Below are positions 36,144 through 49,104 of a stretch of 64,000 nt of DNA, one piece after another. A model generated the notes under the pieces. It did no database searches. It was not told the origin of the DNA and saw only the letters and a list, made by a program, of their open reading frames with translations. This DNA comes from Sphingobacteriaceae bacterium GW460-11-11-14-LB5 (GTDB lineage Bacteria > Bacteroidota > Bacteroidia > Sphingobacteriales > Sphingobacteriaceae): contig CP021237.1 of assembly GCA_002151545.1 (NCBI GenBank), positions 4,712,001-4,776,000 of the forward strand, in the 5' to 3' direction. Within the stretch, counting starts at the first letter, position 1, and the number at the start of each line of letters is the position of its first letter. The position numbers and the translations under genes were made by a program.

Positions 36144-36216
36144 AAATAATATTTTTCACGCTGCCATAGGGTTGTCAGTGGGCTGTATTTTCTTTGTGTA
36201 AACAAACATCAAAATC

Positions 36217-36777
36217 ATGAGTATAGCCGATTTATTACTAATGGATTTAAACACCGCAGAAAAAACAAAACAGAAAAATATGGACATTATTAAATTATTA
36301 TTGAAAGAGTTGGAAGCCGAATTTAATACCACAAAAAAATTCCTGGCTATTGTACCGGTTGACAAATTCGACTGGGCACCACACGAAAAAAGCATGAAAA
36401 TGAAATCGCTTGCAGTTCATATTGCCGATCTGCCGAGCTGGGTTTCACTGGCTTTAACTACTGATGGGCTGGATTTCGAAACAGCACCTTATGTAGAACA
36501 ACCTGTCGAAAATGCCAATGACCTGGTTAAAATTCTGGAAGAAAATTATGCAAAAGGAAAAGCGGAATTAGAAAAAGCTACAGAAGAAAGCTTGAATGGA
36601 CGTTGGGTATTGAGTATGGGCAAACAGGTACTGGCCGATTATTCTAAATATGAAACCATCCGTCATTCGCTTAGCCAAACATCTCATCACCGGGCTCAAC
36701 TGGGTGTTTATTTAAGATTATTGGATATTCCAATCCCTGGAAGTTATGGGCCAAGTGCCGATGACCAGAATTTTTAG
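36217..36777 (+). CDS. DinB-family protein
   Basis: 186 residues in the four-helix DinB/DfsB fold. Putative metal ligands are His68 (LAVHIADLP) and the His cluster at 150-158 (RHSLSQTSHHRAQLGVYLRLLDIP), a typical last motif. DinB proteins are often metal-dependent thiol-transfer or other enzymes; the activity of this one is unknown. A Met at residue 22 (MDIIKLLLKEL) is an alternative start. It follows a WYL regulator and precedes a good terminator at 36799. Confidence 0.88.
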   Translation: MSIADLLLMDLNTAEKTKQKNMDIIKLLLKELEAEFNTTKKFLAIVPVDKFDWAPHEKSMKMKSLAVHIADLPSWVSLALTTDGLDFETAPYVEQPVENANDLVKILEENYAKGKAELEKATEESLNGRWVLSMGKQVLADYSKYETIRHSLSQTSHHRAQLGVYLRLLDIPIPGSYGPSADDQNF

Positions 36778-36798
36778 TTTGTTATCATTTTTTTGAAT

Positions 36799-36841
36799 GG
36801 GCTGTTGACACCTGGTGCGTTTCAACAGCCCGTTTTGAAAT
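36799..36841 (+). terminator. Terminator of the DinB gene
   Basis: GGGCTGTTGA / TCAACAGCCC, a perfect 10-bp stem with a 23-base loop, followed by GTTTTG. It separates DinB from the FMN reductase gene. Confidence 0.7.
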
Positions 36842-36898
36842 GACGGTTGGATTACCTGGCAATCTTGATATTCCATCTCCACTTTGCTACTTTTAGCA

Positions 36899-37420
36899 AT
36901 GAAAAAAATATTGGCAATCTCCGGGAGTACGAAAACGGTATCAACCAATGGGCTCTACATTAAGGCTATCTCCCGGCTTTTGGACGTTGACTTTGAGGTA
37001 ACAAACTTTTCATCCATTGCAGATATTCCACATTTCAATCCTGATTTAGACCAGGAAAATCCGCCAAAGGCGATAGAAGACCTTCGCTTAGCCATTCAAA
37101 GGGCAGAAGGCATCATTATCTCAACCCCAGAATACGCGATGGGTTTACCGGGTTCGCTAAAAAACCTGCTCGATTGGACCGTAAGTTCAGCATCATTTTC
37201 CTGGAAACCTGTTTTAGCGCTCGTTGCCTCCACACAGGGCGAAAAAGCTTATCAATCGCTCATCGATATTTTAACCGTAATTGAAGCGAGGGTATCGCCC
37301 CAGTTGATTTCATTTGCAAAATCGAAGATCGACAATGAGGCGGCAATTACAGATAAAGAAACTTTAACCGCACTCAAAAGCACTGTTGATTCATTTGTTG
37401 CCAGCCTGGAGAATGGATAA
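36899..37420 (+). CDS. NADPH-dependent FMN reductase family protein
   Basis: 173 residues from the ATG at 36899 (MKKILAISGST), preferred over the in-frame codon at 36884. The N-terminus has the flavodoxin-like phosphate-binding loop ISGSTKTVSTNG, and the family signature is visible in IIISTPEYAMGLPGSLKNLLDW. These enzymes reduce FMN or quinones with NAD(P)H. Neighbours give no pathway. Upstream TACTTTTA (36888-36895) is a weak -7 candidate close to the ATG. Confidence 0.9.
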   Translation: MKKILAISGSTKTVSTNGLYIKAISRLLDVDFEVTNFSSIADIPHFNPDLDQENPPKAIEDLRLAIQRAEGIIISTPEYAMGLPGSLKNLLDWTVSSASFSWKPVLALVASTQGEKAYQSLIDILTVIEARVSPQLISFAKSKIDNEAAITDKETLTALKSTVDSFVASLENG

Positions 37421-37447
37421 CACGATTTATTTCCGTAAAATTGCAGC

Positions 37448-38422
37448 ATGAACAATAACTCTGCAACCCGTTTAAATAAATTCATCAGTGAAAGTGGATT
37501 ATGTTCACGCCGTGAAGCAGACCGTTATATCGAAAAAGGCACCGTTTTCATCAACGGGAAAAGAGCTAAAGTAGGCGATCAGGTTTTTGCGGGCGATAAA
37601 GTGATGGTAAACGGCCATAATATCGAACCTAAAGAAGAAAGTAATTTCATCCTCTTGGCTTTTAACAAGCCTGTTGGCATTACCAGTACTACAGAAGGCA
37701 GCGTACGCGATAATATTGTTGATTATGTCAATCATAGCGAAAGGATATTTCCCATTGGCCGTTTGGATAAAGATTCCTCAGGTCTGATCTTCCTGACCAA
37801 TAATGGCGATATCGTTAACAAAATTTTAAGGGCAGGAAATAAACATGAAAAGGAATACGTAGTTACCGTTAATAAACCCATCACCGAAGATTTCATTTTC
37901 GAGATGAGTAACGGTGTTCCCATCCTGGGGGTAAATACGCGTAAATGTAAGGTACGTCAGATTAGTACATTCGTATTTAATATTATCTTAATTCAGGGTT
38001 TAAACAGGCAGATCCGCAGAATGTGCGAGCATTTTGGTTATGAAGTGACCAAATTAGAGCGTACACGTATCATGAATATCAATTTAAAAGGCATTCCGAC
38101 AGGAGAATTTAGGGAACTTACAGAAGAGGAGATGAAGAGTATCACCAAAAGTGTCGAAAATTCATCTTCTGAAGCTAAATCAAAGCCAAAAAGTGCTGCT
38201 AAGAAAAAAGCCAATGCCTGGGAAGAAATCCCTGAACTTAGGGAAGAACAGCCTAAAAAATCTTTTAAGGCAAAATCATCAGGCCAAAAATCTTCTGGCA
38301 AAAAACAGACTGGTCATTCAGGCTCAAAACCCACTGGTAAAAGTAACACCGGAAACAGAAACTCGAAACCTGCAAAAGGTAAGCCTGCAAGCAAGTCAAA
38401 TACAAGAGGCAGAGGAAGATAA
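37448..38422 (+). CDS. 23S rRNA pseudouridine synthase, RluF/RsuA family
   Basis: 324 residues. An S4 RNA-binding domain (about 8-66, RLNKFISESGLCSRREADRYIEKGTVFINGKRA) is followed by the RsuA/RluF catalytic domain, with the catalytic Asp in IGRLDKDSSGLIFLTN. NRQIRRMCEHFGYEVTKLERTRI ends the domain. The phrase LRAGNKHEKEYVVTV is RluF-like, so uridine 2604 of 23S rRNA is the likely target. From about residue 240 the tail is low-complexity Lys/Ser/Gly/Ala (KPKSAAKKKANAWEE then KSSGKKQTG), which is absent in E. coli RluF and probably an RNA-binding extension. -7-like TAAAATTG is 4 bases before the ATG. Confidence 0.9.
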   Translation: MNNNSATRLNKFISESGLCSRREADRYIEKGTVFINGKRAKVGDQVFAGDKVMVNGHNIEPKEESNFILLAFNKPVGITSTTEGSVRDNIVDYVNHSERIFPIGRLDKDSSGLIFLTNNGDIVNKILRAGNKHEKEYVVTVNKPITEDFIFEMSNGVPILGVNTRKCKVRQISTFVFNIILIQGLNRQIRRMCEHFGYEVTKLERTRIMNINLKGIPTGEFRELTEEEMKSITKSVENSSSEAKSKPKSAAKKKANAWEEIPELREEQPKKSFKAKSSGQKSSGKKQTGHSGSKPTGKSNTGNRNSKPAKGKPASKSNTRGRGR

Positions 38423-38497
38423 GCCAAGCAATTGTAAAATTCGGTCTTATCTAAGTGCCTTATACCTTGCACCTTTTTACCTTCTGCCTTTTTTAAG

Positions 38498-38505
38498 TAC
38501 CTTTG
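38498..38505 (+). promoter_or_regulatory. Putative -7 element of rlmN
   Basis: TACCTTTG, 6 bases before the ATG at 38512. It matches the consensus exactly; TTTT 19 bases upstream is a possible -33. The in-frame TTG at 38503 lies inside this element and cannot be the start. Confidence 0.55.
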
Positions 38506-38511
38506 CAACAA

Positions 38512-39570
38512 ATGGTAACAGCAAAAAAAACCGATATCCGTGCATTAGATTTGCCTCAATTGCAACAACACCTGGTAGCAATGCAACAGCCTGCATTTAG
38601 GGCCAAGCAAATTTACCAGTGGCTTTGGGAAAAGTCGGCTACGAGTTTCGAGCAAATGAGTAATCTTTCTAAGGATCTTCGTAAAGCATTGGATGAAACC
38701 TTTGCTATTAATGCTGTTCAGGTCAACAATTCTCAATTCAGTAACGACCATACCATAAAAAATACTTTCAGGCTAGCCGACGGCAATATTGTAGAAGGGG
38801 TTTTAATTCCTCTCGAAGACCGCATGACGGCCTGTGTAAGCTCGCAAGTAGGTTGTAGTTTAACCTGTAAATTCTGTGCAACCGGCTACATGGATCGTAA
38901 GCGTAATTTAAATGCTGATGAGATTTATGATCAGGTAGTATTAATCGATAAGCAGGCTAAACAGAACTATAATAACCCCCTTACCAATATCGTGTATATG
39001 GGCATGGGCGAGCCGCTGTTGAATTATGCCAATGTATTGAAGTCTATTGAGCGTATTACTGCTCCAGATGGCTTAAACATGAGCTATAAGCGCATTACAG
39101 TTTCTACTGCTGGTATTGCTAAAATGATCAAGAAATTGGGCGACGATGGCGCAAAATTTAATCTGGCACTTTCGCTTCATGCGGCCGATGATAAAAAGCG
39201 TAATGAGATCATGCCTATCAATGAGGCCAACTCGTTAAAAGCGCTGGCAGATGCCCTTAAATACTATTTTGCCAAAACCAAAAATCCGGTAACTTACGAA
39301 TACATCGTTTTTAATCATTTTAACGATGAAATTTCTGATGCCATGGATTTAGCTAAATTCTGCAAACATATCCCTTGCAAGGTAAACCTTATTGAATATA
39401 ACCCGATTTCTTTCGCCGATTTCACCAATGCAGAAGGCGATAAGATCGATGCTTTTTCTAATTACTTAAAAAGTCAGGGAATCAATACCAATATCCGCCG
39501 TAGCCGTGGGAAAGATATTGATGCCGCTTGTGGCCAGTTAGCGGTAAAAGAAGAAGCCGCCAACGCATAA
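38512..39570 (+). CDS. rlmN: 23S rRNA (adenine-2503-C2)-methyltransferase RlmN
   Basis: 352 residues from the ATG at 38512. Radical SAM enzyme that methylates A2503 of 23S rRNA and A37 of some tRNAs. The [4Fe-4S] motif CxxxCxxC is in SLTCKFCATGYM preceded by SQVGC; the Gly-rich SAM motif is MGMGEPLLNY; the C-terminal Cys is in DIDAACGQLAV. QWLWEKSATSFEQMSNLSKDLR is the N-terminal helical family signature. Together with the RluF-type enzyme it gives two 23S rRNA modification genes next to the rRNA operon. Confidence 0.97.
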   Translation: MVTAKKTDIRALDLPQLQQHLVAMQQPAFRAKQIYQWLWEKSATSFEQMSNLSKDLRKALDETFAINAVQVNNSQFSNDHTIKNTFRLADGNIVEGVLIPLEDRMTACVSSQVGCSLTCKFCATGYMDRKRNLNADEIYDQVVLIDKQAKQNYNNPLTNIVYMGMGEPLLNYANVLKSIERITAPDGLNMSYKRITVSTAGIAKMIKKLGDDGAKFNLALSLHAADDKKRNEIMPINEANSLKALADALKYYFAKTKNPVTYEYIVFNHFNDEISDAMDLAKFCKHIPCKVNLIEYNPISFADFTNAEGDKIDAFSNYLKSQGINTNIRRSRGKDIDAACGQLAVKEEAANA

Positions 39571-39906
39571 TTTAATCTAGCTATTTAAGTAGTCCACTTC
39601 AACAAAGTACATCTTTTCAAATAAATATATTTTTTGGAGCGCAATTTCTGCACCATGTAGGCCGGGTTCTGTCCTGCTGTGCGCTGCAATCCTTTTGGAT
39701 AGTTGTATTATCAACAATATAGCTTTAACCAAAAGGGATTTCCACTGCCATCAGGGCTATTCAAGCTGGGCTGGAGCTATAACAACAGAGAAGATGGCAT
39801 ATACTCAGCGGGGATCAGCGTAATCTGCGGGAACTAAATCCTTAACTTTCTTAACTGCTTAATGGTAATTAAGAGTAAAAAGTTTACAAAAGCTTATAAA
39901 CCAAGA
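39571..39906. other. Non-coding region between rlmN and the rRNA operon
   Basis: No gene is seen. Dispersed element A occupies about 39666-39762. Further right, between 39795 and 39850, is a tract with CAGCGGGGATCAGCGTAATC, a string resembling other Bacteroidota intergenic repeats; the rest is AT-rich and unassigned. rlmN (plus) and the rRNA operon (minus) converge here. Confidence 0.5.
39666..39762. repeat. Dispersed hairpin element, copy A
   Basis: Left arm GTCCTGCTGTGCGCTGC (39671-39687), hairpin AATCCTTTTGG / CCAAAAGGGATT (39688-39740, with a nested GTTG / CAAC), right arm TCCACTGCCATCAGGGCT (39741-39758). Copies B (46431-46491, opposite orientation) and C (48929-49012) share the arms but not the stem. 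See findings. Confidence 0.65.
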
Positions 39907-39936
39907 AAACCCTTTAACATTGCTGTTAAAGGGTTT
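39907..39936 (-). terminator. rRNA operon terminator 1 (after 5S copy 1)
   Basis: AAACCCTTTAACA and TGTTAAAGGGTTT form a perfect 13-bp stem around a 4-base loop, and the minus strand continues with TCTT. It lies 9 bases after the 5S copy at 39946-40057. Confidence 0.8.
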
Positions 39937-39945
39937 CTTTTAAGA

Positions 39946-40057
<112 letters not shown>

Positions 40058-40127
40058 TATTTTTATATCGATTTCAATATTTCAAATTATGCAGCCTTAA
40101 AACACATGGCCTTGTATATAACCAAGA

Positions 40128-40157
40128 AAACCCTTCAACATTACTGTTAAAGGGTTT
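40128..40157 (-). terminator. rRNA operon terminator 2 (between the 5S copies)
   Basis: Same hairpin as terminator 1, displaced by exactly 221 bases, with one G-U instead of A-U pair (AACATTACTGTT core; TTCAACA arm). It lies 9 bases after the first-transcribed 5S copy. Confidence 0.75.
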
Positions 40158-40166
40158 CTTTTAAGA

Positions 40167-40278
<112 letters not shown>

Positions 40279-40405
40279 TATTTTATTGAGGTAGAAGGTG
40301 GAGGGTTGTAGGGTATAAGGTTCACCCTTATGCCTATCTGCCTTTCGCCTTAAACCTTAAACATGATTGAAAGAAGTTATTATGAAGAACAAACAACAGT
40401 CTGTT

Positions 40406-43285
<2,880 letters not shown>

Positions 43286-43645
43286 CTACTCATACGCCTT
43301 TTGCGCCGTATGGTATGCTTTTTTGCTCTTGTTATGATGTCTCATACCGTTGTCTGGATTGCTCCTTCTTCCGGTGAGCACAAACACAACAGTCGCCTAT
43401 TGTTGTTTGCTCTTCTTTTTTAACTTCTTCCAATATGTCAAAGAACTTTATTAAGGTTGAAGGTGGAGGGTATAAAGGTAGGGGGTTTCATTGTCCCCTA
43501 ACTAAGCCTCGTTTCAGCCTTATTAGTAAAAACTGCGGTCTCGAACCGTTTCAGATGTTTTCTTTATTACATCCGTGCCCCATGGCGTTTCTTCTTAATC
43601 TTTATGTCAATGTATATTACCGATCCCGGTAACCTTTGTATTATG
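43286..43645. other. 23S-tRNA spacer
   Basis: Internal transcribed spacer between tRNA-Ala and 23S. It is AT-rich and holds no gene; short open frames there are chance. Confidence 0.7.
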
Positions 43646-43722
43646 TGGTGGAGAATAACGGAGTCGAACCGTTGACCTCCTGCGTGCAAGGCAGGCGCTC
43701 TAGCCAGCTGAGCTAATCCCCC
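43646..43722 (-). tRNA. tRNA-Ala (anticodon TGC)
   Basis: Minus strand starts GGGGGATTAGCTCAGCTGG; anticodon loop CTTGCAC reads TGC; T-arm GGTTCGACTCC; 3' CCA is encoded (43646-43648). In the standard place between 16S and 23S. Confidence 0.96.
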
Positions 43723-43806
43723 AGAGTGTCGTTACCAGTTAACAGTTGTCGTTTCCAGTTATCAAAACCGTTCACTGTAAACTGCCAATTGAAAACTCAA
43801 ACGTGT

Positions 43807-43879
43807 AGTCCCGTCCAGATTTGAACTGGAGACCCCTACATTATCAGTGTAGTGCTCTAACCAGGCTGAGCTACGGGAC
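43807..43879 (-). tRNA. tRNA-Ile (anticodon GAT)
   Basis: Acceptor GTCCCGT / ACGGGAC, D-arm with AGCTCAGCCTGGTTAGAGC, anticodon loop CTGATAA (GAT) and T-arm AGTTCAAATCT. CCA is not encoded. First of the two spacer tRNAs after 16S; boundaries plus or minus one base. Confidence 0.95.
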
Positions 43880-44138
43880 TGTTGATTTAAGGTCGGCTAT
43901 CGTATGCAGTATATAGTATCTTACCGCTACTGCTTTCCTTTGGCTTTCCCCATCTTTAGGTTCCGTTATGCTTTGCCCTTAGGCCATGGCACACCGTTGT
44001 CTTCTGGGTGTTTCTTTTTTTCTCTTGTGTTTTTTAAAGTATCCGGTATGGCATGGTGGCCTTAAGCCTTCTACCTTATTACCCTCTACCTTATTTAGAA
44101 ATATCATGTTGCGTGGCGAGTAGGCGGTGCTACTCCAG

Positions 44139-45660
<1,522 letters not shown>

Positions 45661-45990
45661 AAAATGTGTTGTAAGATGCTGACCAGTTTTAACTATTGTT
45701 AAAAATAGTCTTCTTTTTGTTATGTTGTCTGTTAGACACCACCTTTAAAATAAAGCTACGTAATCATGTACTTTGATCGGTACTCCATTACCTCGCTACG
45801 CTACATTGACATCTCTTTTAAGAACTTGTTGATCTGGTAAACCTCGCGGCCGATCATTTATATATCTTCGGTTTCAGTTCCGGCCGGTCTTATTCGTCCA
45901 ACCTGTGTTTCAATCCGTTTCAATCTTTTTTTGTTACCTTCCCGACATCCGCCGTTCCGATTTTTTTACCCTTCCTTTTGGTTGGGAGTG
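45661..45990 (-). other. rRNA leader
   Basis: About 330 bases between the proximal promoter and the 16S 5' end. No gene is seen. It presumably holds the 5' half of the 16S processing stem and antitermination signals; these were not identified with confidence. Confidence 0.5.
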
Positions 45991-46021
45991 CAAAGGTAAG
46001 GATCTTTTTTAAACTTCCAAA
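45991..46021 (-). promoter_or_regulatory. rRNA promoter P1 (proximal)
   Basis: TTTG (46018-46021), 19-base spacer, TACCTTTG (45991-45998) on the minus strand: a perfect consensus promoter. Immediately followed by GCACTCCC. Confidence 0.85.
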
Positions 46022-46118
46022 TAAAATAAATTTTATTTTTTTCGTCTTCTTTTTTTCCTCTTCCCCTTATTTCAATATGCCGGTGTTAACCAGCTTTCCG
46101 TCCTTCCGAACCGGGCTG

Positions 46119-46149
46119 CAAAGGTAGCAATCTTTTCTTCTCCCGCAAT
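46119..46149 (-). promoter_or_regulatory. rRNA promoter P2
   Basis: ATTG, 19-base spacer, TACCTTTG (46119-46126) on the minus strand, one mismatch at -33. Followed by GCAGCCCGGTTCGGA. Confidence 0.8.
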
Positions 46150-46226
46150 ATTTATTTTAAAATAAATACCGACCCAATCACTCTAATACCATCCTTTCAA
46201 TAAAACCCTTCCTCCGAAGCGGGATG

Positions 46227-46257
46227 CAAAAGTAGGAAAAATTAATGCTTCTGCAAA
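46227..46257 (-). promoter_or_regulatory. rRNA promoter P3 (distal)
   Basis: TTTG (46254-46257), 19-base spacer, TACTTTTG (46227-46234). Followed by GCATCCCGCTTCGGA, close to the start of the P2 transcript. All three promoters share the 19-base spacing. Confidence 0.8.
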
Positions 46258-46430
46258 GCTTTTCTGCCGATTAACCAAAGGCCTGAGGTAACTCCATGGT
46301 TTTCAACAGGAAAAAATGTTGCGACGGGCAAAACTTTTTAAGGAAACAAGTGTTTATTGGCGCGCCGCCCAGACAATCCCGAAGTTTTTCCTGCACCCGG
46401 CCACTTGAAACTTAGGAAGTCAGTGCCATC

Positions 46431-46491
46431 TAAACCCGATAGCAGCGGGCATCCCGACCTAAAGTCGGGATAAAGCGGATAGCGGGGACAT
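46431..46491. repeat. Dispersed hairpin element, copy B
   Basis: On the minus strand: left arm GTCCCCGCTATCCGCTTT, stem ATCCCGAC / GTCGGGAT (loop of 5), right arm GCCCGCTGCTATCGGGTTT. It matches copy A and C in the arms. It lies between the distal rRNA promoter and comF. Confidence 0.65.
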
Positions 46492-46583
46492 ACCTATATA
46501 GTAGCACTAAACCTGCTTTGCTAAAAAAAAGACCTTCTATCTAATATACCGCAGTCTTCACAAATATTTTATAAATTAGTTAG

Positions 46584-47282
46584 ATGTTGCTGGTTAAACA
46601 ATGGACTTCTGATTTATTTGGATTATTATTTCCAAATTTATGCCATGCGTGCGGAACTCACCTGTTTCGGCATGAGCAGTTGATTTGTTTAAAATGTTTA
46701 TATGATCTCCCTTTTACAGACTATCACCAAGATGCAGATAACAGGGTTGCCAGGCAATTATGGGGCCGCTTACCTCTAAACGCTGCAATGGCCATGTTAT
46801 ATTTTAGAAAAGGAGCCAAGGTTCAAAATTTAATTCACAGCTTAAAATACAATGGCAAAACCGATGTTGGGGTACTATTAGGTAACATGCTGGGAGAACG
46901 GTTAAAAACCGAGGTTCTTTACCAAGATATTAATATCGTGATCCCGGTTCCCTTACACCGAAAAAAATATAAGATTAGAGGATATAACCAAAGTACCTTT
47001 ATTGCAGAAGGAATTGCAGCACAAATGGGAATTGAAATTAGCGAAGATCACCTTATCCGGAATACTTCTACCGAAAGTCAAACTAAAAAAAGCAGGTATA
47101 ACCGTTATGAAAACATGAAAGATGTTTTTCAGGTCAATTCTCCTGAAGACATCAGTGGTAAACATATTTTACTGGTTGATGATGTAATTACTACCGGGGC
47201 AACACTTGAAGCGTGCGCCAATACACTCTTAGCTATTGGGGCAGCTAAAGTGAGTATTGCGGCACTTGCCTTTGCAGAATAA
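46584..47282 (+). CDS. ComF family protein (phosphoribosyltransferase-like)
   Basis: 232 residues. Four-Cys zinc-binding N-terminus (CHACGTHLFRHEQLICLKC), then a type I PRTase domain with RGYNQSTFIAEGIA and the PRPP-binding loop ILLVDDVITTGATLEAC. ComF proteins act in DNA uptake for transformation, and related GntX proteins in carbon use; the PRTase substrate is unknown. Full-length ComF size. A partial match to competence function only. Confidence 0.92.
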   Translation: MLLVKQWTSDLFGLLFPNLCHACGTHLFRHEQLICLKCLYDLPFTDYHQDADNRVARQLWGRLPLNAAMAMLYFRKGAKVQNLIHSLKYNGKTDVGVLLGNMLGERLKTEVLYQDINIVIPVPLHRKKYKIRGYNQSTFIAEGIAAQMGIEISEDHLIRNTSTESQTKKSRYNRYENMKDVFQVNSPEDISGKHILLVDDVITTGATLEACANTLLAIGAAKVSIAALAFAE

Positions 47283-47305
47283 TACGATTGTATGGTTTAA
47301 GTGCT

Positions 47306-47337
47306 ATTGTAAGTAGCCAAACATTTTTCTAAGTTTG
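47306..47337 (+). promoter_or_regulatory. Promoter of the beta-helix lipoprotein gene
   Basis: ATTG (47306-47309), 20-base spacer, TAAGTTTG (47330-47337); the ATG follows after only 4 bases. Good match, one -33 mismatch. Confidence 0.6.
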
Positions 47338-47341
47338 ATTT

Positions 47342-48712
47342 ATGCGTTTACATATTGGTTTAGTGCTTTTAATCTTATTCCTTACTTCAGCTTGCCGGAA
47401 GGGGGAACGCATTACCTCAGACCCAAATGCTAAACTGAACATTGCTAATCAGGAGGTATTATTTGATACCATTTTTACTTCTGTAGGCTCAATAACGAAA
47501 AGAATAAAGATTACCAACAAAAATAATGATGCGGTTAAAGTATCAGAAATCAGGTTATCGGGTGGCAGCAATTCGGCGTTTAGCCTTAACATTAACGGGG
47601 AGCCAACACAAAACAAAAATGACCTCATCATAAACGGCCAGGATTCAATCAATCTTTTTGTTAAAGTTTCGATCAACCCAAATTCAACCAACCTCCCCTT
47701 CCTGGTTCAGGATTCCATCATATTAAATACAAATGGCAACAGACAGGTAATTCAGCTTTTAGCCTATGGACAGAATGCTGTATTTGTTAATGAATCGACA
47801 ATTAATACCAATACCATCTGGACAAAAGCTTTACCTTATATTATCAATGGATCTTTAACGGTTAAAAGCGGGACTTCACTAACCATCCAGCCTGGGACCA
47901 AAATTTATTTTCATAAGGATGCTAATTTAAATATAGAAGGAAACCTAACAGTTAATGGCAGCCTTACTCAGCCTGTACTATTTTGTAGCGATAGACTCGA
48001 AAGAACATATAGTGATGAGCCCGGCCAATGGAAAGGGATTTTCTTAAAACGAAGCGGATATGGGCTTATTAAAAATGCGATCATCAAAAATGCATCTGTT
48101 GGCATTACCTCCGATTCTTTATCCGTTAATAATAATCCAAAATTAATTTTAAGCAATAGCCTTATTAAAAACATGCAGGTGGCGGCTTATATCGGCTACC
48201 ATTCAGAACTGCTCGCTTTTAATAATGTAATGTATAACTGTGGGAATTATTTAATTTATGCAGTAGGAGGGGGGAATTACAATTTGAAGCAGAATACTTT
48301 TGCGGGTTATAACTTAAATTTCCCACGCAAAACCGCTTCCTTGAGTTTTTCAGATTATTTATCGGCAAATGCTTATAATAAACTTCAAATAGATTTAACC
48401 AATAATATTATCTGGGGCAGTTTAACGAATGAACTGGATATCCAAAAGAAAACTGCTGCAATAGTGCAGCTGAATTTATGGAGCAATTTAATCCGATCCA
48501 GCAACAACGCCTACAGTAACAATGGCAATATTTTAAACACCGACCCTCTTTTTGTTAATAAAGAACTGGAGAATTTTGAGCTGGCTGCCAATAGCATTGC
48601 CCGAAAAAAGGGCACTGACTTAAGCACCGACCCCTATTTTAATTATCTTATTAAGGATGCGAAAGGGGATACAAGAATTTATCCCTCAACCTTAGGCAGT
48701 TACGAGAAATAA
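47342..48712 (+). CDS. Lipoprotein with right-handed parallel beta-helix region
   Basis: 456 residues. Signal peptide with lipobox (LFLTSACRKGERI; Cys18). Residues about 25-150 form an Ig-like/abnormal-spindle-like region, typical of Bacteroidota surface proteins (NNDAVKVSEIRLSGGSNSAF). From about 165 to 420 come short beta-strand repeats with Asn ladders (IQPGTKIYFHKDANLNIEGNLTVNGSL, IIKNASVGITSDS), the pattern of a right-handed parallel beta-helix. Such helices bind or cleave polysaccharides or act as scaffolds; no catalytic site is assigned. A terminator follows at 48789. Confidence 0.82.
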   Translation: MRLHIGLVLLILFLTSACRKGERITSDPNAKLNIANQEVLFDTIFTSVGSITKRIKITNKNNDAVKVSEIRLSGGSNSAFSLNINGEPTQNKNDLIINGQDSINLFVKVSINPNSTNLPFLVQDSIILNTNGNRQVIQLLAYGQNAVFVNESTINTNTIWTKALPYIINGSLTVKSGTSLTIQPGTKIYFHKDANLNIEGNLTVNGSLTQPVLFCSDRLERTYSDEPGQWKGIFLKRSGYGLIKNAIIKNASVGITSDSLSVNNNPKLILSNSLIKNMQVAAYIGYHSELLAFNNVMYNCGNYLIYAVGGGNYNLKQNTFAGYNLNFPRKTASLSFSDYLSANAYNKLQIDLTNNIIWGSLTNELDIQKKTAAIVQLNLWSNLIRSSNNAYSNNGNILNTDPLFVNKELENFELAANSIARKKGTDLSTDPYFNYLIKDAKGDTRIYPSTLGSYEK

Positions 48713-48788
48713 TTTATTTTTTTTATTTTCTGAAAACAAAACGGCGAGAATTTCCGTTTATATATTCGAGAGCGTTAATTTAGATGGT

Positions 48789-48823
48789 AAGGGTCGATAT
48801 TTCTTCTAAGAATATCGGCCCTT
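48789..48823 (+). terminator. Terminator after the beta-helix lipoprotein gene
   Basis: AAGGGTCGATATT / AATATCGGCCCTT: 13-bp stem with one G-U pair and a 9-base loop, then TACTTTT. The gap of 76 bases from the stop codon is ordinary. Confidence 0.7.
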
Positions 48824-48928
48824 TACTTTTAAAAAAAGTTTTTTGAAAAACCTACATCCTCTTAATCGCAATCCTATATCATCAAAAATATTTTTTTTAA
48901 AGTTAGTGTTAGTGCTAATGGCAGCCTG

Positions 48929-49012
48929 CAGTCCCGCTTTTCCTCCTGCCGTTTTAAAAGCTCAGTAAAAAAGGTATTTATCAATTAAAACGGCATCCGT
49001 TCAATCGGGCTT
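48929..49012. repeat. Dispersed hairpin element, copy C
   Basis: Left arm CAGTCCCGCTTTTCC (48930-48944), stem TGCCGTTTTAA / TTAAAACGGCA (48947-48957, 48985-48995), right arm TCCGTTCAATCGGGCT (48996-49011). Same arms as copies A and B, unrelated stem. Confidence 0.6.
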
Positions 49013-49050
49013 AGTTAACAGAGTCAGTATTTAAATACCGCTTATAAACC

Positions 49051-49080
49051 AAAAAGCAGCTACAAATTAATGCAACTGCT
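49051..49080 (-). terminator. glmS terminator; duplicate of the glyA terminator
   Basis: On the minus strand AGCAGTTGCA / TGTAGCTGCT form a 10-bp stem with two G-U pairs and loop TTAATT, extended by two A-U pairs and followed by TTTTTGG. Nearly identical to 51026-51055. Confidence 0.7.
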
Positions 49081-49104
49081 TTATTTATTTGTTTTGTTGT
49101 AAAA

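Larger units (their letters stand above)
48713..49050. other. Non-coding region between the beta-helix lipoprotein gene and glmS
   Basis: No gene is seen. It holds a terminator (48789-48823) and dispersed element C (48929-49012). Two converging transcripts end here: the lipoprotein gene (plus) and glmS (minus). Confidence 0.6.

Noticed and set aside
38151..38600. 149-codon plus-strand frame
   Set aside because: Out-of-frame reading of the Lys/Ser/Gly-rich tail of the RluF-type gene, running into rlmN.
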